Source of the DNA: Calliopsis andreniformis
Taxonomy: Eukaryota > Arthropoda > Insecta > Hymenoptera > Andrenidae
DNA length: 64,000 nt
Direction: 5' to 3'
Assembly (NCBI RefSeq): GCF_051401765.1
Contig: NW_027480544.1
Span: forward strand, 744,001-808,000
The position numbers and the translations under genes were made by a program. The stretch's first letter is position 1; each line of letters opens with the position of its first letter. Shown piece by piece: positions 51,601-62,400 of this stretch. The notes under the pieces were generated by a model. The model was not told the DNA's origin, did not search any database, and worked only from the letters and a program-made list of their open reading frames with translations.

Positions 51601-53161
51601 TGAGGATTGATGGTTGAGTATTGAGGATTGAGAATTGAGGATTGAGGATTGAGTTTTGAAGATTGAGTATTGATGATTGAGGATTGAGTATTGAGGATTG
51701 AGGATTGATAATTGAGGACTGAGGATTGACGATTGAGTATTGAAGATTTAGGATTGATGACTGAGGATTGAGGATTGAGGATTGAGGATTGAGGATTGAG
51801 GATTGAAGACTGAGTATTGAGGATTGAGGATTGAAGATTGAGGATTGAGTATTGAAGACTGAGGATTGATGATTGAGGATTGAGGATTGAGGATTGAGGA
51901 TTGAGGATTGAAGATTGAGGATTGTGTATTCAGGATTGAAGAATGAGGGTTGACAATTGAGGATTGAGTATTGAGGTTTGAAGATTGAGTATTGAGGATT
52001 GAATGTTGATGATTGAATATTGAGGATTGATGATTGAGGATTGAGGATTGAGGATTGAGGATTGAGGATTGATGATTGAAGACTGAGTATTGAGGATTGA
52101 AGATTGAGGATTGAGGATTGAGGATTGAGGATTGAGGATTGATGATCGAAGACTGAGTATTGAGGATTGAAGATTGAGGATTGAGGATTCAGGATTGAGG
52201 ATTGAGGATGAGGGCTGAGGGCTGAGGGTTGAGGGTTGACGTTTGAGGACTGAGGACAGAGGATTGAGGATTGAGAATTAAGGATGGAGGATTGAGGACT
52301 GAGGATTGAGGATTGAGTATTGAGGATTGAGGGTTGTGGACTGGGGATTGAGGATTGAAGATTGAGGATTAAGGATTGAGGATTGGGGATTGAGGATCTA
52401 GGATTGAGGATTCAGGACTGCGGATTGACGATTGACTATTGAAGATTGAGGATTGATGACTGAGGATTCAGGATTGAGGATTGAGGTTTGAGGATTGAGG
52501 ATTGAAGATTGAAGATTGAGTATTGAGGATTGAAGGTTGAGGATTGAGGATTGAGTATTGATGATGGAGAATGAGGGCTGTGGGTTGAGGATTGGGGTTT
52601 GAGTATTGAATCCTGAGAATTCAGGATATTCTATTGAGTATTGAGAATTGAGGATTGATGGTTGAGTATTGAGAATTGAGAATTGAGGGTTGAGGATTGA
52701 GTTTTGAAGATTGAGTATTGATGATTGAGGATTGAGTATTGAGGATTGAGGATTGAAGATTGAGGACTGAGTGTTGAGGGTTGAGTGATGATAATTGATG
52801 TTTGGGGATGGAGACATGAAGATTGAAGATTGAGGATTGAGTATTGAAAACTGAGAATTCAGGATATTCTATTGAGTATTGAGTATTGAGTATTGAGGAT
52901 TGAGGATTGAGGATTGAGTATTGAAGATTGAGGACTGATGATTGAGGACTGAGGATTGAGGATTGAGGATTGAGGATTGAGTTTTGAAGATTGAGGATTG
53001 ATGATTGAGGATTGAGGATTGAGGATTGAGGATTGAGGATTGAGGATTGAAGATTGAGGATTGAGGATTGAGGATTGAGTGTTGAGGGTTGAGTGATGAG
53101 AATTGATGTTTGTGGATTGAGATTTGAAGATTGAGATTGGGGATTTAGCATTGAACCATGA
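48635..53161 (+). repeat. Expanded HOR unit, t1 to t7 with inserted HOR material
   Basis: Box order is t1 48635, t2 49157, t3 49437, t4 49730, then an extra t3 at 50371, t5 51122, t6 51569, a second t6 at 52617, and t7 52855, ending at t1 53162. The first part (to about 50095) matches 31442 onward at an offset of 17,193 bp. The part from about 50137 to 51700 matches about 26670-28170 at offsets of 23,463-23,464 bp between boxes, so a different lineage was joined at about 50100. The t2 box here reads GAGTTG. Confidence 0.75.
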
Positions 53162-54775
53162 GAATTCAGGATATTCTATTGAGTATCGAGAATTGAGGAT
53201 TGATGTTTGAATATTGGTGGTTGAAGGTTGAGGGTTGAGTGTTGAATATTGAGGATTGAGGATTGTGGATTGAGGATTGAAGATTGAGTATTGATGATTG
53301 AGGATTGAGGGTTGAGGGTTGAGGATTGAGGACGAGGCCTGACGGTTGAGGATTGAGGTTTGAGATTGAGGATTGAGGGCTGAGGATTGAGGACGAGGAC
53401 AGACGGTTGAGTATTGAGGATTGAGGACTGAGGACAGAGGATTGAGGATTGACAATTGAGGATGGAGGATTGAGGATTGAGGATTGAGGATTGTGTATTG
53501 AGGATTGAAGAATGAGGATTGACGATTGAGGTTCGAGTATTGAGGATTGAAGATTGAGTATTGAGGATTGAAGGTTGATGATTGAATATTGAGGATTGAT
53601 GATTGAGTATTGAGGATTGAGGATTGAGGATTGAGGATTCATGGTTGAAGACTGGGTATTGAGGATTGAAGATTGAGGATTGAGGATTGAGGATTGAGGA
53701 TTGAGGATTGATGATTGAAGACTGAGTATTGAGGATTGAAGATTGAGGATTGAGGATTGAGGATTGAGGTTTGAGAATTGATAATCGAAGATTGAGTATT
53801 GAGGATTGAAGATTGAGGTTTGAGGATTGAGGATTGTGGATTGTGGATTGAGGATTGAGGGTGGAGGATTGAGGATCGAAGTTTGAGTATTGAGGATTGA
53901 AGGTTGAGGTTTGAGGATTGAGGATTGAGTGTGGAGGATGAGGGCTGAGGGTTGTGGATTGAGGATTGAGGATTGACGCTTGAGGATAGAGGATCGAGGA
54001 TGGAGGATTGAAGGCTGAGTATTGAGGATTGAAGATTGAGGATTGAGGATTCAGGATTGAGGTTTGAGGATGAGGGCTGAGGGTTGAGGATTGAGGATTG
54101 AGGATTGAGGATTGAGGATTGAGGATTGAGGATTGAAGACTGAGTATGGAGGGTTGAGGATTGAGGTTTGAGGAACGAGGATTGAGGATTGAGAATTGAG
54201 GACTGAGGATTGACGATTGAGTATTGAAGATTTAGGATTGATGACTGAGGATTGAGGATTGAGGATTGAGGATTGAGGATTGAGGATTGAGGATTGAAGA
54301 CTGAGTATTGAGAATTGAGGATTGAGGATTGAGGATTGAGTATTGAAGACTGAGGATTGATGATTGAGGATTGAGGATTGAGGTTTGAGGATTGAGGATT
54401 GAGGGTTGAAGACTGAGTATTGAGGATTGAAGATTGAGGATTGAAGATTGAGGATTGAGGGTTGAGGATTGAGTGTTGAAGATCGAGGATTGATGATTGC
54501 AGATTGAGGATTGAGGATTGAGGATTGAGGATTGACGATTGAAGATGGAGGATTGGGGATTGAGGATTGAGGATTGAGGATTGAGAATCGAAGATTGAGT
54601 ATCGAGGATTGAAGATTGAGGTTTGAGGATTGAGGATTGAGGATTGAGGATGGAGGATGAGGGCTGAGGGTTGAGGATTGAGGTTTAAGTATTGAATACT
54701 GAGAATTCAGGATATTCTATTGAGTATTGAGAATTGAGGATTGATGGTTGAGTATTGAGGATTGAGGGTTGAGTA

Positions 54776-57590
54776 TTGAGGATTGAAGATTGAGGTTTGA
54801 GGATTGAGAATTGAGAATTGAGTATGAGGACTGAGGGTTGAGGGTTGAGGTATGAGGAACGAGGATTGAGGATTGAGAATTGAGGAATGAGGATTGACGA
54901 TTGAGTATTGAAGATTGAGGATTGATGACTGAGGATTGAGGATTGAGGATTGAGGATTGAGGATTGAGGATTGAAGATTGAGTATTGAGGATTGAGGATG
55001 AGGGGTGAGGGTTGTGGGTTGAGGTATGAGGACTGAGGACAGAGGATTGAGGATTGAGAATTGAGGGTGGAGGATAGAGGATTGGGGATTGAGGATTGGG
55101 TATTGAGGATTGAAGAATGAGAATTGACGATTGTGGATTGAGTATTGAGGTTTGAAGATTGAGTATTGAGGATTGAAGGTTGATGATTGAGAATTGATTA
55201 TTGAGGATTGAGGATTGAGGATTGAGGATTGATGATTGATGATTGAGAACTGAGGATTGAGGATTGAAGACTGAGGATTGAGGACTCAGGATTGAGGATT
55301 GAGGATGAGGGCTGAGGGTTGAGGATTGAGGTTTGAGGACTGAGGACTGAGGATTGAGGATTGAGAATTGAGGATGGAGGATTGAGGATTGAGGATTGAG
55401 GATTGGGTATTGATGATTGAAGAATGAGGATTGACGATTGAGGATTGAGTATTGAGGATTGAAGATTGAGTATTGAGGATTGAAGGTTGATGATTCAGGA
55501 TTGAGGATTGAGGATGAGGGCTGTGGGTTGAGGATTGAGGTTTGAGGACTGAGGACAGAGGATTGAGGATTGAGATTTGAGGATGGACGATTGAGGATTG
55601 AGGATTGAGGATTGTGTATTCAGGATTGAGGAATGAGGGTTGACAATTGAGGATTGAGTATTGAGGATTGAAGATTGAGTATTGAGGATTGAAGGTTGAT
55701 GATTGAATATTGAGGATTGATGATTGAGGATTGAGGATTGAGGATTGAGGATTGAGGATTGATGATTGAAGACTGAGTATTGAGGATTGAAGATTGAGGA
55801 TTGAGGATTGAGGATTGAGGATTGAGGATTGATGATCGAAGACTGAGTATTGAGGATTGAAGGTTGAGGATTGAGGATTCAGGATTGTGGATTGAGGATG
55901 AGGGCTGAGGGCTGAGGGTTGAGGGTTGACGTTTGAGGACTGAGGACAGAGGATTGAGGATTGAGAATTAAGGATGGAGGATAGAGGATTGAGGATTGAG
56001 GATTGGGTATTGAGGATTGAAGAATGAGAATTGACGATTGTGGATTGAGCATTGAGGTTTGAAGATTGAGTATTGAGGATTGAAGGTTGATGATTGAGAA
56101 TTGATTATTGAGGATTGAGGATTGAGGATTGAGGATTGAGGATTGATGATTGAGAACTGAGGATTGAGGATTGAAGGTTGAGTATTGAGGATTCAGGATT
56201 GAGGATTGAGAATGAGGGCTGAGGGTTGAGGATTGAGGTTTGAGGACTGAGGACTGAGGATTGAGGATTGAGAATTGAGGATGGAGGATTGAGGATTGAG
56301 GATTGAGTAATGGGTATTGAGGATTGAAGAATGAGAATTGACGATTGTGGATTGAGTATTGAGGTTTGAAGATTGAGTATTGAGGATTGAAGGTTGATGA
56401 TTGAGGATTGAGGATTGATGATTGAGGATTGAGGATTGAGGATTGAAGATTGAGGTTTGAGGATTGAGAATTGAGAATTGAGTATGAGGACTGAGGGTTG
56501 AGGGTTGAGGTATGAGGAACGAGGATTGAGGATTGAGAATTGAGGAATGAGGATTGACGATTGAGTATTGAAGATTGAGGATTCATGACTGAGGATTGAG
56601 GATTGAGGATTGAGGATTGAGGATTGAGGATTGAAGATTGAGTATTGAGGATTGAGGATGAGGGGTGAGGGTTGAGGGTTGAGGTATGAGGACTGAGGAC
56701 AGAGGATTGAGGATTGAGAATTGAGGGTGGAGGATAGAGGATTGGGGATTGAGGATTGGGTATTGAGGATTGAAGAATGAGAATTGACGATTGTGGATTG
56801 AGTATTGAGGTTTGAAGATTGAGTATTGAGGATTGAAGGTTGATGATTGAGAATTGATTATTGAGGATTGAGGATTGAGGATTGAGGATTGATGATTGAT
56901 GATTGAGAACTGAGGATTGAGGATTGAAGACTGAGGATTGAGGACTCAGGATTGAGGATTGAGGATGAGGGCTGAGGGTTGAGGATTGAGGTTTGAGGAC
57001 TGAGGACTGAGGATTGAGGATTGAGAATTGAGGATGGAGGATTGAGGATTGAGGATTGAGGATTGGGTATTGATGATTGAAGAATGAGGATTGACGATTG
57101 AGGATTGAGTATTGAGGATTGAAGATTGAGTATTGAGGATTGAAGGTTGATGATTCAGGATTGAGGATTGAGGATGAGGGCTGTGGGTTGAGGATTGAGG
57201 TTTGAGGACTGAGGACAGAGGATTGAGGATTGAGATTTGAGGATGGACGATTGAGGATTGAGGATTGAGGATTGTGTATTCAGGATTGAGGAATGAGGGT
57301 TGACAATTGAGGATTGAGTATTGAGGATTGAAGATTGAGTATTGAGGATTGAAGGTTGATGATTGAATATTGAGGATTGATGATTGAGGATTGAGGATTG
57401 AGGATTGAGGATTGAGGATTGATGATTGAAGACTGAGTATTGAGGATTGAAGATTGAGGATTGAGGATTGAGGATTGAGGATTGAGGATTGATGATCGAA
57501 GACTGAGTATTGAGGATTGAAGGTTGAGGATTGAGGATTCAGGATTGTGGATTGAGGATGAGGGCTGAGGGCTGAGGGTTGAGGGTTGGC
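54776..57590 (+). repeat. Displaced direct duplication, offset 1,660 bp
   Basis: About 54776-55930 recurs at 56436-57590 with a constant 1,660-bp offset. Landmarks are AGGGGTGAGG (55001 and 56661) and AGGATTGTGG (55881 and 57541). The copies are separated by about 500 bp of other satellite. Both ends fade into consensus heptamers, so exact boundaries are uncertain by tens of bases. Confidence 0.85.
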
Positions 57591-58814
57591 GTTTGAGGAC
57601 TGAGGACTGAGGATTGAGGATTGAGAATTGAGGATGGAGGATTGAGGATTGAGGATTGAGGATTGGGTATTGATGATTGAAGAATGAGGATTAACGATTG
57701 AGGATTGAGTATTGAGGATTGAAGATTGAGTATTGAGGATTGAAGGTTGATGATTCAGGATTGAGGATTGAGGATGAGGGCTGAGGGTTGAGGATTGAGG
57801 TTTGAGGACTGAGGACAGAGGATTGAGGATTGAGATTTGAGGATGGACGATTGAGGATTGAGGATTGAGGATTGTGTATTCAGGATTGAAGAATGAGGGT
57901 TGACAATTGAGGATTGAGTATTGAGGATTGAGGATTGAGGATTGAGGATTGATGATTGAAGACTGAGTATTGAGGATTGAAGATTGAGGATTGAGGATTG
58001 AGGATTGAGGATTCAGGATTGATGATTGAAGACTGAGTATTGAGGATTTAAGATTGAGAATTGAGGATTCAGGATTGAGGATTGAGGATGAGGGCTGAGG
58101 GTTGAGGATTGAGGTTTGAGGTTTGATGATTGAGGATTGAGGACTGAGGATTGAGGATTGAGGACTGAGGATTCAGCATTGAGGATTGAAGATTGAGGAC
58201 TGGGGATTGTGGATTGAAGATTGAGGATTGAGGATTGAGGATTGAGGATTGAGGATTGATGATTGAAGACTGAGTATTGAGGATTGAAGATTGAGGATTA
58301 AGGATTCAGGATTGAGGATTGAGGATGAGGGCTGAGGGTTGAGGAATGAGGTTTGAGGTTTGATGATTGAGGATTGAGGACTGAGGATTGGGGATTGAGG
58401 ACTGAGGATTCAGCATTGAGGATTGAAGATTGAGGACTGGGGTTGAGGATTGAAGATTGAGGATTAAGGATTGAGGATTGGGGATTGATGATCCAGGATT
58501 GGAGATTGATTATTCAGGATTGAAGGTTGAGGATTGAAGATTGAGGTTTGAGGATTGAGGGTTGAGAACTGAGGATGAGGACTGAGGGTTGAGGATTGAG
58601 GTTTGAGGAACGAGGATTGAGGATTGAGAATTGAGGACTGAGGATTGACGATTGAGTATTGAAGATTGAGGATTGATGACTGAGTATTGAGGATTGAGGA
58701 TTGAGGATTGAGGATTGAGGATTGAAGACTGTGTATTGAGGATTGAGGATTGAGAAGTGAGTATGAGGACTGAGGGTTGAGGATTGAGGTTTGAGGAACG
58801 AGGATTGAGGATTG
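57546..58814 (+). repeat. Duplicated block, copy at 62746-64000
   Basis: This segment recurs at the right edge of the window. The offset is 5,200 bp near 57591 and 5,186 bp from about 58021, a difference of two heptamers. Landmarks are GACTGGGGATTGTGG (58198 and 63384) and GGAGATTGATTATTCAGG (58501 and 63687). The match is still running when the window ends, so the true repeat is longer. Confidence 0.85.
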
Positions 58815-59428
58815 AGAATTGAGGACTGAGGATTGACGATTGAGTATTGAAGATTGAGGATTGATGAGTGAGGATTGAGGATTGAGGATTGAGGATTGAG
58901 GATTGAGGATTGAAGATCGAGTATTGAGGATTGAGGATGAGGGCTGAGGGTTGAGGTTTGAGGTTTGAGGACTGAGGACAGAGGATTGAGGATTGAGAAT
59001 TGAGGACGGAAGATAGAGGATTGAGGATTGAGGAATGGGTATTGAGGATTGAAGAATGAGAATTGGCGATTGTGGATTGAGTATTGAGGTTTGAAGATTG
59101 AGTATTGAGGATTGAAGGTTGATGATTCAGGATTGAGGATTGAGGATGAGGGCTGCGGGTTGAGGATTGAGGTTTGAGGACTGAGGACAGAGGATTGAGG
59201 ATTGAGAATTGAGGATGGAGGATTGAGGATTGAGGATTGAGGATTGTGTATTGAGGATTGAAGAATGAGGATTGACGATTGAGGTTCGAGTATTGAGGAT
59301 TGAAGATTGAGTATTGAGGATTGAAGGTTGATGATTGAATATTGAGGATTGAGGATTTAGGATTGAGGATTGAGGATGGAGGATGAGGGCTGAGGTTTGA
59401 GGATTGAGGTTTGAGTATTGAATCCTGA

Positions 59429-62400
59429 GTATTCAGGATATTCTATTGAGTATTGAGATTTGAGTATTGATGGTTGACTATTGAGGATTGAGGGTTGAGG
59501 ACTGAGTATTGAAGACTGAAGATTGACGATTGAGGATTGAGGATTGAGGATTGAGGATTGAGTATTGAGGATTGAGGATTGAGGATTGAGGATTGAGGGT
59601 TGTGGACTGAGGACGAGGACTGACGGTTGAGGATTGAGGATTGATGGTTGAGGATTGAGGATTGAGGACTGAGGATTGAGGATTGAGGATTGAGCATTGA
59701 GGATTGAAGATTGAGGACTGGGGATTGAGGATTGAAGATTGAGGATTAAGGATTGAGGATTGGGGATTGAGGATCTAGGATTGAGGATTGAGGACTGCGG
59801 ATTGACGATTGAGTATTGAAGATTGAGGATTGATGACTGAGGATTGAGGATTGGGGATTGAGGTTTGAGGATTGAGGGTTGAAGATTGAAGAATGAGTAT
59901 TGAGGATTGAAGGTTGAGGACTGATGATTGATTATTGAGGATGGAGAATGAGGGCTGAGGGTTGACGAATGGGGTTTGAGTATTGAATCCTGAGAATTCA
60001 GGATATTCTACTGAGTATTGAGAATTGAGGATTGATGGTTGAGTATTGAGGATTGAGAATTGAGGTTTGAGAATTGAGTTTTGGAGAGTGAGGATTGATG
60101 ATTGAGGATTGAGTATTGAGGATTGAGGATTGAAGAATGAGGACTGAGTGTTGAGGGTTGAGTGATGATAATTGATGTTTGTGGATGGAGACATGAAGAT
60201 TGAAGATTGAGGATTGAGTATTGAAAACTGAGAATTCAGGATATTCTATTGAGTATTGAGTAATGAGTATTGAGGGTTGAGGATTGAGGATTGAGTATTG
60301 AAGATTGAGTATTGATGATTGAGGACTGACGATTGAGGATTGAGGATTGAGGATTGAGTTTTGAAGATTGAGGATTGATGATTGAGGATTGAGGATTGAG
60401 GATTGAGGATTGGGGATTGAGGATTGAAGATTGAGGATTGAGGATTGAGGATTGAGTGTTGAGGGTTGAGTGATGAGAATTGATGTTTGTGGATTGAGAT
60501 TTGAAGATTGAGATTGGGGATTTAGCATTGAACCATGAGAATTCAGGATATTCTATTGAGTATCGATAATTGAGGATTGATGTTTGAATATTGGTGGTTG
60601 ATGGTTGAGGGTTGAGTGTTGAATATTGAGGATTGAGAATTGTGGATTGAGGATTGAAGATTGAGTATTGATGATTGAGGATTGAGGGTTGAGGGTTGAG
60701 GATTGAGGACGAGGGCTGACGGTTGAGGATTGAGGTTTGAGATTGAGGATTGAGGGCTGAGGATTGAGGACGAGGACAGACGGTTGAGTATTGAGGATTG
60801 AGGACTGAGGACAGAGGATTGAGGATTGAGAATTGAGGATGGAGGATTGAGGATTGAGGATTGAGGATTGTGTATTGAGGATTGAAGAATGAGGATTGAC
60901 GATTGAGGTTCGAGTATTGAGGATTGAAGATTGAGTATTGAGGATTGAAGGTTGAGGTTTGAGGATTGAGGATTGTGGATTGTGGATTGAGGATTGAGGG
61001 TTGAGGATTGAGGATCGAAGATTGAGTATTGAGGATTGAAGGTTGAGGTTTGAGGATTGAGGATTGAGGGTGGAGGATGAGGGCTGAGGGTTGAGGATTG
61101 AGGATTGAGGATTGACGCTTGAGGATAGAGGATCGAGGATGGAGGATTGAAGGCTGAGTATTGAGGATTGAAGATTGAGGATTGAGGATTGAGTATTGAA
61201 GACTGAGGATTGATGATTGAGGATTGAGGATTGAGGATTGAGGATTGAGGATTGAGGGTTGAAGACTGAGTATTGAGGATTGAAGATTGAGGATTGAAGA
61301 TTGAGGATTGAGGGTTGAGGATTGAGTGTTGAAGATCGAGGATTGATGATTGCAGATTGAGGATTGAGGATTGAGGATTGAGGATTGACGATTGAAGATT
61401 GAGGATTGGGGATTGAGGATTGAGGATTGAGGATTGAGAATCGAAGATTGAGTATCGAGGATTGAAGGTTGAGGTTTGAGGATTGAGGATTGAGGATTGA
61501 GGATGGAGGATGAGGGCTGAGGGTTGAGGATTGAGGTTTAAGTATTGAATACTGAGAATTCAGGATATTCTCTTGAGTATTGAGAATTGAGGATTGATGG
61601 TTGAGTATTGAGGATTGAGGGTTGAGTATTGAGGATTGAAGATTGAGGTTTGAGGATTGAGAATTGAGAATTGAGTATGAGGACTGAGGGTTGAGGATTG
61701 AGGTATGAGGAACGAGGATTGAGGATTGAGAATTGAGGAATGAGGATTGACGATTGAGTATTGAAGATTGAGGATTGATGACTGAGGATTGAGGATTGAG
61801 GATTGAGGATTGAGGATTGAGGATTGAAGATTGAGTATTGAGGATTGAGGATGAGGGGTGAGGGTTGAGGGTTGAGGTTTGAGGACTGAGGACAGGGGAT
61901 TGAGGATTGAGAATTGAGGATGGAGGATAGAGGATTGGGGATTGAGGATTGGGTATTGAGGATTGAAGAATGAGAATTGACGATTGTGGATTGAGTATTG
62001 ACGTTTGAAGATTGAGTATTGAGGATTGAAGGTTGATGATTGAGAATTGATTATTGAGGATTGAGGATTGAGGATTGAGGATTGATGACTGATGATTGAG
62101 AACTGAGGATTGAGGATTGAAGACTGAGGATTGAGGACTCAGGATTGAGGATTGAGAATGAGGGCTGAGGGTTGAGGATTGAGGTTTGAGGACTGAGGAC
62201 TGAGGATTGAGGATTGAGAATTGAGGATGGAGGATTGAGGATTGAGGATTGAGGATTGGGTATTGATGATTGAAGAATGAGGATTGACGATTGAGGATTG
62301 AGTATTGAGGATTGAAGATTGAGTATTGAGGATTGAAGGTTGATGATTCAGGATTGAGGATTGAGGATGAGGGCTGTGGGTTGAGGATTGAGGTTTGAGG

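Larger units (their letters stand above)
53162..59428 (+). repeat. Late HOR form with long box-free interior
   Basis: After t1 53162 only one box, t4 54703, is found before t5 59429. There are no t2 or t3 boxes and no GAGCTTTGGGG marker. The block from about 52330 to 53500 recurs at 59710-60880 (offset 7,377 bp at boxes t6, t7 and t1). The remainder recurs to about 62.8 kb at 7,139 and then 6,853 bp, showing two deletions (about 239 and 286 bp) in the later copy. The interior is satellite of the same type as 33-34.6 kb. Confidence 0.8.

Noticed and set aside
1510..60528. Dozens of - strand ORFs of 62 to 511 codons taken as repetitive Ser/Asn/Gln/Pro-rich proteins
   Set aside because: All encode the same SILNPQS-type peptide in all three frames, overlap one another, end at repeat-variant words and are duplicated only because the DNA is. 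No non-repeat domain, signal or regulatory context is visible.
54..61561. GAATTC in the boxes as a restriction-modification or phage-packaging signal
   Set aside because: GAATTC is a natural two-heptamer overlap (TTGAGAA followed by TTCAGGA) spread by amplification, and no associated enzyme gene is present. It is useful only as a predicted EcoRI ladder for checking the assembly.
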